Assembly (NCBI RefSeq): GCF_028583425.1 | Contig: NC_072792.1 | Location: 156,122,676 to 156,186,675 of the forward strand | DNA from: Eublepharis macularius | Taxonomy: Eukaryota > Chordata > Lepidosauria > Squamata > Eublepharidae | Length of the DNA: 64,000 nt | Reading direction: 5' to 3' | Shown: in pieces, positions 26,301-33,129 of the stretch | Layout of the letters: every line of letters begins with the position of its first letter | Numbering within the stretch: position 1 is the first letter of the stretch | The notes under the pieces: generated by a model | Seen by the model: the letters and a program-made list of their open reading frames with translations, nothing else | Databases searched by the model: none | What the model was told of the DNA's origin: nothing | Translations under genes and position numbers: made by a program

Positions 26301-29251
26301 TCCGGTGGTCTTCCGGGTGCGCTTCAAGGTGCTGGTTACCATCTTTAGAGCGTTCCATGGCTTAGGGCCTAGGTATTTGCGAGACCGCTTGCTGCTACCG
26401 ATAGCCTCCCACAGGCCGGTACGCTCCCACAGAGAGGGCCTCCTCAGGGTGCCGTCGGTCAAACAATGTCGGCTGGTGACCCCCAGGGGGAGAGCCTTCT
26501 CTGTCGGGGCACCTGCCCTCTGGAATGAATTGCCCCCGGAGATACGCATGGTCCCTGACCTACACACCTTTCGCCGTGCCCTTAAGACGTTATTATTCCA
26601 ACAAGCGGGGCTGGCCTAAATGTGTTTTAACTGAACTGTCCTGTTTTGAGTTAAATTATTTAATATGTTTATTTTATATTCTTAGTGTTTTATATTTGTA
26701 TGTTTTACTTTTGCTGTACACCGCCCTGAGTCCTTCGGGAGATGGGCGGTATAAAAATTCAATTAAAGTAAAGTAAAGTAAATTACTAAATGCCACTATG
26801 GTGCAGTACATACATAGCTTCTAATACCTCTGTGTAGTTTCTTTCTGTAGTCCTAAGCTAGGAAGAAGGCAGCAATGTTGATCTGCCTATCAAAGCCAGG
26901 GCCACAAGCCCTTCTTACCTGCAACAAACTCTGAACACCTATGGCATAACATTTTGATAAGTTCAATTTACATAATATTATTGTGATATTTCAGTTTTAT
27001 CAACACAAACACTGATTATATACTAATTTCTTGGGTTCACTTATATTAGTAAAAAGACCTGTAAGTATTTACCTCATCTAATAACACTACTTGGCACATA
27101 GAATACAAATAATTATATTTTACATAATAAGATGACCTGCTTTTCGTATAATATGAACAATAAATGAAATTAACAGTACTGTTCTGCAAAGCATCATTGA
27201 AGGACAGTTCATGTTTTATTAGCTTTGCTTTTTGTCATTAATTCTCAGCTCACATCAGCATTAATGTGATTTATTTATATCCTGCCAGAATAAGTATATA
27301 TTACCTGCATTTGTTCCTCCCAGTGTAAAACTAGTGGCAGGTTTTGTGCTAAAGAGTCCAGTTCCAAAGCCTACAGAAGAACCTGTTGTTGTAGCAGCTG
27401 GGCCAGCTGTTGAGCCCAGGGTCCCAAAATTAAGTCCTCCCGTCGAACTAAATCACAACAAGCAAAAAGAGCTAAATTTATTCCCATCTTCATTATATTT
27501 CTACAAAACATTCTGAAAGTCAAGGTAAACAACCATTAGTTGTTTCCTTTTGGATAAGTTTAAAATACAAGTAGGAAATGTTTTGTTGTTATCTAAACCA
27601 GGGTATGAGCTGACTTTTAAGTATCCTTTTATGATAAAAGAAAAACCAAAGTGCCCAGTAGTGTAACACAATAATATTATAAAGTTACTGATCATACTTT
27701 TCATAATCCTGTACAATAAGTCACTATTATTCCCATTTTGAAGAACTATCATATACCAAAAGCATCTGAACAGCAATTTCAATCCATTAAAACCAAACAT
27801 TATCTGCTAGCCTTCAAGTTATACCTGACAATCTCTCTCTAAGACCACATAAGTCTTTCCAGTTAGAGTCTCAAAGCTGAAATTTCAGTTTCAAAAACAG
27901 ATTGACAGCAAAACTAAACAACTTCACAAAAGCATATTCCTTAATCACACTCTCAAGTATATGCTTCAAATCTATACAAGTATTATGGTCTCATTGTCCC
28001 AAATTGAATATATACTACTTAATTTTAGACTGATCTCATCTCAGAAGCTAAGCAGGGTCGGCCTTGGTTAGTAACTGGATGGAAGACCTCCAATGAAGAC
28101 CAGGGTTGCAGAGGCAGGCAATGGCAAACTACCTCTCTTAGTCTCTTGCCATGAAAACCCCACCAGGGGTTACCATAAGTCAACTCTGACTTGAGGGCAC
28201 TATCCACCACCACACATAAAAGTTAAGAAATCTTGTTACTTCAGAGCTGTACATTAAATCCAAGTACCATTTCTCTATCTCATCAGGATAGTTTTAGATG
28301 GGTAGCTATGTTGGTCTGCAGTACAACAGTCCAGTGGCACCTTAGAGACCAACAAAATTTTCAAGGTGTAAGCTTTTGAAAGTTAGAGCACCCTTCTTCA
28401 GATGCGAGCAAGACAAAGAACCCTCAGCCTTTATATCCCTGCCATCTAATCAAGCTGCATTGTACCTTTGCATCTAGATGCTTTTCCTTTTAACACCCAT
28501 CCCACCTTTTGGATGGGATATAAAGGCTCAGGAATCTCCATTCCTACTTATATTCAAAGAAGGGAGTTTTGACTCTTAAAAGTTTACACCCTGAAAATCT
28601 TGTTGGTCGCCAAAGTGCCCCTGGACTCAAACCCTGCTGCCCCACCTCATCAGAGCAAAGCCAGTAAAAAACCTGGCTAACATTTTGCAAAGGAAGGGGG
28701 GGCACTTTAGAGCGTGCTGCGGGGTCCTAGGCTCTTTATAATAAACAAAAGCCTTACATATTGCCCGTTTGATCCTAAGCACAGTTACTTCAATCTAAGC
28801 CCACTGAAATCAGAGAAGACCGGAGTAACTCTCCCCACTGTAAGTTTCCATAGGATTGCACCGCTGCCAGGACATTTTAAATATTCACATTTTATTTTGC
28901 TACAGGTTGTACTGCTGCGTTCCTCTCCTCCTTTTTGAGCAGGAGGGGACCCCCCCGCCCCGCCCAAGATGCCCACTCCGCCCGCCCCTGCTCACAACGC
29001 AATCCTAAACAAAGTCGCACGCTTCCAAATCCACTGAACTCGAAGGGGATTAGAAAGCGGGGACATTACAGCCGATCGGCCACTGTACAGCACCTTCCTA
29101 CGTGAAATACCGCCCCGCCGCCATTCTTCGCTCACCTCGGAGCGGCGGCCCCGAAGGAGAAACCGCCTCCGCCGCCCCCTCCTCCGGTCCCAGCAGCGGC
29201 CGCTGCAGCCGTCACCAGAGTGCCGGCTCCGAAGGAGAAGCCCGTCGACAT
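2178..29251 (-). CDS. NUP58: NUP58 (nucleoporin p58/p45), whole coding span, 16 exons
   Basis: FG-repeat nucleoporin of the central transport channel. In vertebrates it forms a coiled-coil complex with NUP62 and NUP54 that lines the pore and binds transport receptors. Sixteen exons on the minus strand (29136-29251, 27305-27447, 25510-25545, 24404-24553, 23145-23279, 21447-21557, 20477-20501, 20043-20108, 19302-19476, 18296-18375, 15004-15122, 14010-14092, 12855-13056, 7456-7554, 5416-5511, 2178-2347) join with consistent phases to 1806 nt, about 601 residues, close to the roughly 600 known for the family. Residues 1-235 are Gly/Ser/Thr/Ala-rich with FG and GLxLG repeats. Residues about 240-440 are charged, helical and coiled-coil-like (for example [20 protein letters not shown]). 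Residues 480-600 are FG-rich again, ending in a basic tail, GNKRGKR. All introns are GT-AG. The start is the ATG at 29251, in a GCCATCGCCATGT context within a CpG island. It is divergent from MTMR6, as in human. Confidence 0.97.
4937..5007. repeat. Short tandem duplication in NUP58 intron 15
   Basis: A 25-base unit beginning GAGTTAAC and ending CAGGGTATG occurs at 4937-4961 and again at 4971-4995, with a 12-base partial third copy to 5007. Confidence 0.75.
5416..5511 (-). CDS. NUP58: NUP58 coding exon 15
   Basis: 96 nt encoding [20 protein letters not shown] and [11 protein letters not shown]. Acceptor CATTAG/GG, donor GCAG/GTTTGT. Confidence 0.95.
7456..7554 (-). CDS. NUP58: NUP58 coding exon 14
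   Basis: 99 nt encoding [20 protein letters not shown] and [12 protein letters not shown], the start of the C-terminal FG domain. Acceptor AACCAG/GG, donor GGAG/GTACAC. It lies 5.3 kb from exon 13. Confidence 0.95.
10298..10374. repeat. Small hairpin repeat, CAATCCTA family (diverged)
   Basis: Ends CAGTGCAGTTCTGAGCAGAG and the reverse complement of the same, CTCTGCTTAGAATTGCAC, around a centre containing CCCACTGACTTGTAAGGG. This is the imperfect palindrome plan shared by copies at 14480, 28771, 32267, 34835 and 35217. Confidence 0.6.
10832..11002 (-). repeat. tRNA-derived SINE
   Basis: On the minus strand it begins GGAGCCGTAATTCAGTGGTA (A-box-like, CAGTGGTAAAGCAC). It then has a B-box-like GGTCCCTGGC region and a 3' part containing TGGACCAGTGGTCCGGCTCA. 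This is the layout of a common squamate tRNA-SINE. Intron 13 of NUP58. Confidence 0.7.
12832..12854 (-). other. NUP58: Possible alternative C-terminus of NUP58 (intron 13 read-through)
   Basis: If the weak exon-13 donor is not used, the frame continues for GLSAFKL and stops at 12832-12834. That gives a protein of about 487 residues lacking the C-terminal FG domain. A shorter splice product (p45) of this gene is known in mammals, but whether it uses this same read-through is an inference. Confidence 0.4.
12855..13056 (-). CDS. NUP58: NUP58 coding exon 13
   Basis: 202 nt encoding [20 protein letters not shown] and on through [19 protein letters not shown], the last helical segment before the C-terminal FG domain. 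Acceptor TTTAG/ATGC. The donor ACAG/GTCTGAG has a poor match at +3 and +4. Reading through it adds GLSAFKL and a stop (see the alternative-end feature). Confidence 0.95.
14010..14092 (-). CDS. NUP58: NUP58 coding exon 12
   Basis: 83 nt encoding [20 protein letters not shown] and QSVHENVK. Acceptor CTTGCAG/AC, donor GAAG/GTAAGT. Phase 0 at its end. Confidence 0.97.
14160..14241 (+). mobile_element. CR1 3'-end fragment
   Basis: Contains GGGTTGGACTAGATGACC and CCCTTCCAACCC, then ends in ATTCTATGATAG. This is the well-known 3' terminus and octamer-like ATTCTATG tail of CR1 elements. Intron 12 of NUP58, antisense to the gene. Confidence 0.85.
14480..14563. repeat. Small hairpin repeat, CAATCCTA family
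   Basis: Palindromic: starts CAGTGCAATCCTAAAC and ends AGGATTGTGCTG, with arms pairing through ATTACTCC/GGAGTAAT around a GATTTTAGTGGGCTT centre. Confidence 0.75.
15004..15122 (-). CDS. NUP58: NUP58 coding exon 11
   Basis: 119 nt encoding [20 protein letters not shown] and continuing to NNSHITPQ, part of the coiled-coil region that assembles with NUP54 and NUP62. Acceptor ATCCTAG/TTAC, donor CAAG/GTAAA. Confidence 0.97.
15468..16208. mobile_element. Non-autonomous hAT-like DNA transposon, 741 bp
   Basis: Flanked by an exact 8-bp duplication GAAAGGAT (15460-15467 and 16209-16216), the target-site length of the hAT superfamily. The ends are imperfect inverted repeats: TAGGCATGTGCGG on the left and, reverse-complemented, TAGGGGTATGCATCC on the right, with further pairing through GAATC/GATTC. 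The middle is GC-rich with two inverted AAGGGCCCTGC blocks. It has open frames but no recognisable transposase. It sits in NUP58 intron 10. Confidence 0.8.
16468..18250. mobile_element. Composite repeat block, second hAT-like element likely
   Basis: Starts TAGGAGTGTGAAAC, like a diverged copy of the TAGGGGTGTG hAT terminus. It continues with several inverted TTTGGTAA/TTACC motifs (16485-16620), a coding-looking stretch at 16902-17129, and a T/G-rich, G-run-rich segment at 17500-17960. The last segment contains GCCCACTGGCTTGGACC and CAGCCCCCTGGATAGCCCCC. I could not find the matching right terminus, so the limits are approximate. Intron 10 of NUP58. Confidence 0.45.
18296..18375 (-). CDS. NUP58: NUP58 coding exon 10
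   Basis: 80 nt encoding [20 protein letters not shown] and ENTAPA. Acceptor TTTTTTAG/GAAC, donor GCCGA/GTAAG. Confidence 0.95.
18735..19045 (+). mobile_element. LINE 3'-end fragment
   Basis: Contains TTGTAATCCTAGTTCAATTG and GTGTCTGACTGCATC, ending GAGCTATAAAGTAAATG. It shares its order of motifs with 31960-32110, so the two are copies of the same retroposon 3' end. Confidence 0.55.
19302..19476 (-). CDS. NUP58: NUP58 coding exon 9
   Basis: 175 nt encoding the first coiled-coil block, [20 protein letters not shown] onward to [11 protein letters not shown]. Acceptor CTCCAG/GAAG, donor CTCAG/GTATGA. Ends in phase 0. Confidence 0.97.
20043..20108 (-). CDS. NUP58: NUP58 coding exon 8
   Basis: 66 nt encoding [20 protein letters not shown], the start of the conserved structured region. 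Acceptor GGCAG/GGAT, donor CTCCA/GTAAGT. Confidence 0.94.
20477..20501 (-). CDS. NUP58: NUP58 coding exon 7 (25-nt micro-exon)
   Basis: Only 25 nt, encoding SDKTGIRPE across its junctions. Acceptor CCCCAG/GTGAC, donor CCAGA/GTAAGT. The phases require it between exons 6 and 8. Confidence 0.88.
21447..21557 (-). CDS. NUP58: NUP58 coding exon 6
   Basis: 111 nt encoding [14 protein letters not shown] and [16 protein letters not shown], the end of the N-terminal FG domain. Acceptor TTTGCAG, donor AAGA/GTAAG. Confidence 0.95.
21645..22895 (+). mobile_element. L2-type LINE reverse transcriptase, decayed
   Basis: Reads [17 protein letters not shown], then after a frame shift near 21980 [32 protein letters not shown] and QYADDTQLY, then [14 protein letters not shown] and [14 protein letters not shown]. 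These are RT motifs in the usual order. At least one frameshift, a stop near 22585 and an internal deletion near 22830 make it non-functional. Intron 5 of NUP58, antisense. Confidence 0.9.
23145..23279 (-). CDS. NUP58: NUP58 coding exon 5
   Basis: 135 nt encoding [11 protein letters not shown] and [16 protein letters not shown]. The acceptor follows a long T run (ATTCAG); the donor is ACAG/GTGAGA. Confidence 0.94.
24404..24553 (-). CDS. NUP58: NUP58 coding exon 4
   Basis: 150 nt encoding the Ser/Thr/Ala-rich stretch containing [19 protein letters not shown] and [14 protein letters not shown]. Acceptor TTTACAG, donor CAG/GTAAG. Confidence 0.94.
25024..25265 (+). repeat. tRNA-derived SINE
   Basis: Head AGCCAGCATGGTGTAGTGGA (A-box) and GGTTTGAATCTCC (B-box), a body, and an A-rich end with AAAATAAATAATGAATAA. 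Intron 3 of NUP58, antisense. Confidence 0.8.
25510..25545 (-). CDS. NUP58: NUP58 coding exon 3 (36-nt micro-exon)
   Basis: A 36-nt in-frame exon encoding [12 protein letters not shown], between TTTACAG and a GGTAAGT donor. Its length is a multiple of three, so skipping it would keep the frame. Confidence 0.92.
25690..26781 (+). mobile_element. L2-type LINE, 5'-truncated with open RT C-terminus
   Basis: An uninterrupted frame to 26619 carries [26 protein letters not shown] (catalytic YADD), [37 protein letters not shown] and [11 protein letters not shown], then a stop. The 3' UTR contains CCGCCCTGAGTCCTTCGGGA and GGGCGGTATAAAAATTCAAT, ending in AAAGT repeats, typical of squamate L2. The 5' two-thirds is missing. 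The open frame suggests a relatively recent insertion in NUP58 intron 2. Confidence 0.9.
27305..27447 (-). CDS. NUP58: NUP58 coding exon 2
   Basis: Encodes codons 39-86, with [11 protein letters not shown] and GFGTGLF repeats and ending in TLGGTNA. Acceptor TTTAG/T, donor GCAG/GTAA. Part of the N-terminal FG domain. Confidence 0.95.
28028..28215 (+). repeat. 5S-rRNA-derived SINE (5S-Sauria type)
   Basis: The head contains GAAGCTAAGCAGGGTCGG, TTAGTAACTGGATGG and AGACC in 5S rRNA order. The tail has GGCAATGGCAAACTACCTCT, CTTGCCATGAAAACCCC and CATAAGTCAACTCTGACTTG. This is the tail shared with Sauria-type SINEs. NUP58 intron 1. Confidence 0.9.
28287..28645. mobile_element. Penelope-like palindromic repeat, family B, long spacer
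   Basis: The left arm (to about 28400) reads TTGGTCTGCAGTACAACAG, CAGTGGCACCTTAGAGACCA and AGCTTTTGAAAGTTAGAGC. The right arm (28555-28645) is its reverse complement. A roughly 150-bp spacer contains a further small inverted repeat built on GGATATAAAGGCT. The hammerhead-like core at 28560-28590 is decayed (GAAA replaced by TAAA). An 8-bp flank CTCATCAG occurs at 28279-28286 and 28646-28653. Confidence 0.75.
28771..28860. repeat. Small hairpin repeat, CAATCCTA family
   Basis: GATCCTAAGCACAGTTACTT at the left pairs in part with GGAGTAACTCTCC and ATAGGATTGCA at the right, around AAGCCCACTGAAATCAG. Confidence 0.65.
29136..29251 (-). CDS. NUP58: NUP58 coding exon 1
   Basis: Begins with the initiator ATG (29249-29251) and encodes [10 protein letters not shown], an alanine and glycine run, then a second GFSFGAA motif. 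The donor is GAG/GTGAG at 29135. It ends after two bases of codon 39. The polyglycine/polyalanine stretch is GC-rich and probably length-variable between species. Confidence 0.93.
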
Positions 29252-29478
29252 GGCGATGGCGGCGGCGAAGGAAGCCCCGTCAGGCGAGCGCGGGCTCCGC
29301 ACGGCACGAGGCCTTGCTCCTCAGGCGCGGGCTCCCCCTCCACAGGCGGGAGGGGGCCGTCCGGTCCCCGCACTTCTCCCGGGCGGAAACTTTGAATCAA
29401 CCCCGGAGGTTCCGCTGCGGCGTCAGAAGCGCCGCGCCTGAAGGAAAAGGAAATGTCGCCTCGGAAACCCTTCCTTCC

Positions 29479-29490
29479 TGCGCATGCGCC
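29479..29490. promoter_or_regulatory. NRF-1-like site, NUP58 promoter
   Basis: TGCGCATGCGCC matches the palindromic NRF-1 consensus (YGCGCAYGCGCR) in all but the last base. It lies about 230 bp upstream of the NUP58 start codon, next to TTCC-type ETS-like motifs. NRF-1 sites are common in bidirectional and housekeeping CpG-island promoters. Confidence 0.6.
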
Positions 29491-29556
29491 GCAGCAAACC
29501 CTAGGAGAACGGAGGCGCTCAGCCTGCGTTCTCGGCCTCTTGGAGGCTTCTCGGCT

Positions 29557-29737
29557 GGGGTTGCCAGCCTCCAGGTGGCGGCTGGAGATCTCCCGGAATT
29601 TCAGCTAATCTCCAGGCGACAGAGATCAGTTCCCATGGAGAAAATAGATGTGGACTCTGGCATTATGCCTGGCTGAGATCCTTCCCCAGGGTCCACCCCC
29701 CAATTCTCCAGGAATTTCCCAATCCGGGATTGGTAAC
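29557..29737 (+). mobile_element. GGTTGCCA-family TIR repeat, copy 1
   Basis: Starts GGGGTTGCCAGCCTCCAGGT, then GGCTGGAGATCTCC, CAGAGATCAGTTCCC and CTCTGGCATTATGCC, and ends near GGATTGGTAAC. It lies just upstream of the NUP58 CpG island. Confidence 0.7.
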
Positions 29738-29828
29738 TTTATTTTCAGTATTGCAGGGAAAACGCAACCCGATCCTTGGCAGTGCTTACCATGCAACGAA
29801 GGACCACTACACAATACCTATCTATTCG

Positions 29829-30003
29829 GCTTCCCAACTTCCAGGTGGGGCCTGAAGATCTCCTGGAATCACATCCGGTCCCCAGGAGGAAATGGTTGCT
29901 CTGGAGGGTGGACTATATTGCATTATACCTGTCTGATGTCCTTCTCCTCCACAAACCTGCCCTCAAAATCCCCAGGAGTTTCCCAACCAGGAGATGGCAC
30001 CCA
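29829..30003 (+). mobile_element. GGTTGCCA-family TIR repeat, copy 2
   Basis: Same motif order as copy 1: TTCCAGGTGGGGCC, AGATCTCCTGGAAT, ATTGCATTATACC, CCCAGGAGTTTCCCAACCAG, ending AGATGGCACCC. Confidence 0.65.
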
Positions 30004-30404
30004 AATCCAGTAGCCTTCCCCCCCCCCAGTACCCATCCAGATGCATCTTAAAGCCTAACAATGTGATCCTATGCAAATAGCTAGACTGAAGCAACTTTGC
30101 ATCGGACTGAACTGCAAAGTACTTCATGTAGTGCAAGCTTTTGAGGGGTGGTGGTAGTCATTTCATCAGATGCATGAAGGGAACTCTTGGTCTGAAGCAG
30201 ATAAGTCACTTCTCTCAGCCCCAGCTGTATTGTGGGACTAATCATAACACTGTTCACCACTCTGAGTAGGGCACTAATCTGTCTAGAAAAGCAGTATATA
30301 AGCGCAATTATTCTTAATGAGTATGTACATATGCAAAAAATGTGAGTGTAGTGTTTAAAAAATGTTAAAAGGCCATAAAATGCATTGTACAGGGGTCACG
30401 AAGT

Positions 30405-30905
30405 GGAAGGATAGCTGTGAATTTCCTGCATTGTGCAGGGGGTTTCGCTAGATGTACTGTTCCAGCAGCAAGCTGACTATATTAATCAATATGTACCAGA
30501 CTAGATTGTATGCTTATAGTTTTGAGAAGTGCATCTTGGGAGTTGTAGTGCCTTACCCTACAGGTTCAGTTCCTGGGGCATTCAAAGCCTGCCAAAACTT
30601 GTTAAGGCCATTTCCTCTCTTGTTCGTTCGCACCTCAGCAGGGAGAGGAGCAAGTCATCTCTCTTTTTTCACCACATTCATTGGGTCTACAAAGCCTTTA
30701 TGCATGAAAGATGCACTCTCTCCTTTCATTATTTAGAAGAATTGTGAGTAGAGATTCCTTACATGTATGAAGAAGTTAAATAAAACTATTTAAGTTTGTA
30801 ACCCATGCGTGTGCGTTGACACTTGACGACGAAGGGTTGGGATTCCCTCCTCGCGTCGGAATACTAGATAACCCTTGGGATCCCTTCCAGTTCTATGATT
30901 TCCAG
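30405..30905 (+). mobile_element. CR1 3' tail, split by an LTR insertion
   Basis: The left part ends GCAGGGGGTTTCGCTAGA (30452). The right part resumes at CTAGATAACCCTTGGGATCC (30864) and ends CAGTTCTATGATT. Together they follow the CR1 3' terminus seen at 14160, with about 411 bp inserted. Confidence 0.75.
30453..30863 (+). mobile_element. Solo LTR-like insertion, 411 bp
   Basis: Bounded by TG (TGTACTG) and ATA (one change from a canonical ACA end). Flanked by the 5-bp duplication CTAGA (30448-30452 and 30864-30868). An AATAAA at about 30779 lies some 80 bp before the end, as in an LTR R/U5 boundary. No internal retroviral coding sequence is present. The family was not identified. Confidence 0.6.
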
Positions 30906-31009
30906 GAAAAACTCTGAGGTGATGTCATAAATTGCTGGGAAGTATGGTAAAACCATAGTTTCTGGAAAACCAGGAAGCAACATAATGCTGTCACACCAAT
31001 GGTGATTTA

Positions 31010-31196
31010 TAATAATAACTGCTCATATTCCACTCTTCTAGACAGATTATTTCCCTACATAGAGCGGTGTATTATTATTATTATTGTCCCCAAAATACAG
31101 TTGGGGGAATGGTGCTGAGACTCAGCAGTTGCAGGACTTGAATCAGCAGAGTGTTGATTCACAGCCCAACCACTTAACCACTAGGTTACAGCAGCA
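31010..31196 (-). repeat. tRNA-derived SINE remnant
   Basis: The minus strand reads GTAACCTAGTGGTTAAGTGG (A-box) and GATTCAAGTCC (B-box), followed downstream by an ATAATAATAATAATA run and TCTGTCTAGAAGAGTGGAAT. A similar piece lies near 30265-30310. Confidence 0.6.
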
Positions 31197-31619
31197 TGGA
31201 TTTTTTAAAAAATTATTTTTCTTTCACTGGCTGACAAAGTTGTGGCAGGCAGCTGAGATTTTGCCAGGAGGTTTCCCGCCATAGCAGGAAACCTGGCAAC
31301 CCTAGTGTGAACCAACAGGCAATGTCCCTCAGCTGTCAAGTGTTTCCAAAACTTTGAAAGGCAGACACACATTTCAGGACACGTGATTATATTGATCAGG
31401 GGATTCTCTGTCAAGGTTCTTCCCCATGGCCTAGATGTTCATTCATGTTTGGTAATCTAATGTGCTCAGAGGTTCACCACTGCCAAACTGCTCGTGAAAG
31501 GGAAGCCTGAAAATCAGTTTGGTGGTGGCAGGTCTGAAGGATATATAGCCAAGAAGATTGGGAGTGTAGGGTCTTGCCCTCTCATATAGGGGCTGTAACA
31601 CCATTCTTTCAATCATCGT

Positions 31620-31794
31620 CTTCCAGATGGGACCTGGAATTACAACTGATCTCCAAACTACAGAGATAACTTTCCCTGGAGAAAATGGCTGCTTTAATAC
31701 TCTGGCATTATACGCTACTGAGCTCCTTCTCCAAACTATGCCTTTTCCAGGCTCCACCCTTAAATATCCAGGAATTTCCTGAGTTCAAAACCCT
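31620..31794 (+). mobile_element. GGTTGCCA-family TIR repeat, copy 3
   Basis: Contains GGAATTACAACTGATCTCCA, TGGAGAAAATGGCTGCTTTA, CTCTGGCATTATACGC and CCAGGAATTTCCTGAG, in the family order. The terminal GGTTGCCA ends are eroded. Confidence 0.7.
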
Positions 31795-31959
31795 GTCCTC
31801 AAGGCAATTTGATGAGGTCAGGAAGGCTCCCACATTTCTGTCATTCTCCAGAATGTGCAAAATGGAGAGATTAAAACTGTAATCAAATGAAACAGCCCAA
31901 GAGGATACCTTTATAATGGAATATGATTATATTCCACTGCAATGGTCATTGCAGCTATC

Positions 31960-32110
31960 ACCCAATTACGTTGTTCTTTTTTGTAATCCTAGTCCTATTG
32001 TACTGTTTGTTGGTTGTTTTATGCTGTCTGATTGCATCTATGTTGTTATATCCTGTAACCTTCATTCAGTCATCAAGAAAAGTGGACTGTAAGTAAAGTA
32101 AATGAATAAA
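31960..32110 (+). mobile_element. LINE 3'-end fragment
   Basis: TTTGTAATCCTAGTCCTATT, GCTGTCTGATTGCATC and a GTAAAGTAAATGAATAAA end. Same family as 18735-19045. Confidence 0.55.
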
Positions 32111-32266
32111 CTGAACTGTCCTCCACAGAAGCTGAACAGCCAAGTGGAATTTCAGCACCCAATTTAGGGGCAGGTAAATAAATAAAAATAAGTATTAAAA
32201 GTCAGCAAAACACAACTATAAGACTCCCCTCCAAAATACAGAAGACAACTAAAATGTATATCTAAT

Positions 32267-32326
32267 AGTGCAATCCTATGAACACATGCCTGGGAGTAAA
32301 CTCTAGACCAGAGCGGGATTGCACTG
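32267..32326. repeat. Small hairpin repeat, CAATCCTA family
   Basis: AGTGCAATCCTATGAACAC on the left and GCGGGATTGCACT on the right form the arms; the centre has GGGAGTAAACTCTAG. Confidence 0.7.
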
Positions 32327-33129
32327 TAATGCTTAAAAAAGGAGACAATGATGCAATCAACTCCCCCAGGTATAGAACATTATTACTGAATGCCCCCCAC
32401 ATTTATTAGCATATCGATAACGCCATGTTTCCCACAAAGAACCTCACGTGTAGGTTGCAGAGAATTTAAAAACAGACTAGAAAAAACACAGCTAGGCACC
32501 TTTCCTTCAAAGTATTACCAGCCTATAAAATTAACTGCCAAATGCCCTCCTACAAAGAATTGTCTTAGATTTCTTACAGAAGGCTGATAGCATAGGGGCC
32601 CAATATACCTCCTCGGAGAGGGCTTTTTATAACTCTGCTGCTACCAATTAAAAAACAGCTCTATGCTATAGTGTAGCCAAACAGGGAACTTGAAGGGAGA
32701 GTTCAACCAGGGGAAGGCTTGGGGAGGATCTGAGGTGGGGAAACAACCTCATAACAAGGAAACAATTAGGACAAAAAGCTTCCTACCTGGATACACCTTT
32801 GGTTTTAGCGCCACCCCTCCAGAAAAGCCCCAGATTAGCAAGGTCATTTTTTCTTGCCATGACTGCTAACAAAATGCTTTCTCTTCTACAGGTAGTGTCA
32901 TCTCCCTACAGTTTGGGTTCTTACTGTAAAAAGTAAGCAGACAGGGCAAACAGAGTCATTTAACCCTTCGTTGGCACAGCCTAGGCCGCATTCCATTGTT
33001 GTTTGAAATTCACTGGTTGGCCAGGTGTATCACGATGTCACAAATATATCAGTTAGCCTATCAGTGATGATATCACAACCTCAGATCAGTGAAACTAAAT
33101 GGGTTAGCCCCTCCACAAGGGCTGCTTGA
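32327..33129. other. Intergenic stretch, nothing recognised
   Basis: Between a hairpin repeat and the CR1 element. AT-rich on the left, mixed on the right. No conserved motif, exon or repeat family could be assigned. Confidence 0.5.

Larger units (their letters stand above)
29100..29500 (-). promoter_or_regulatory. NUP58: NUP58 CpG-island promoter
   Basis: Dense CG dinucleotides from about 29100 to 29500 cover exon 1, the start codon and the upstream 200 bases, unlike the AT-rich surroundings. This is the usual promoter form of a vertebrate housekeeping gene. The NUP58 transcription start probably lies at about 29260-29500. Confidence 0.8.

Noticed and set aside
28028..28090. 5S rRNA gene
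   Set aside because: Only part of the 5S sequence is present, it is mutated, and it is followed by a SINE tail; it is a retroposon, not a gene.
29102..29676. Overlapping open frames on the plus strand across NUP58 exon 1
   Set aside because: GC-rich shadow of the NUP58 first exon and promoter, with no homology.
31245..31305. CCTGGCAACCCTAG as a further GGTTGCCA-family copy
   Set aside because: Only the terminus is recognisable; too short to assign.
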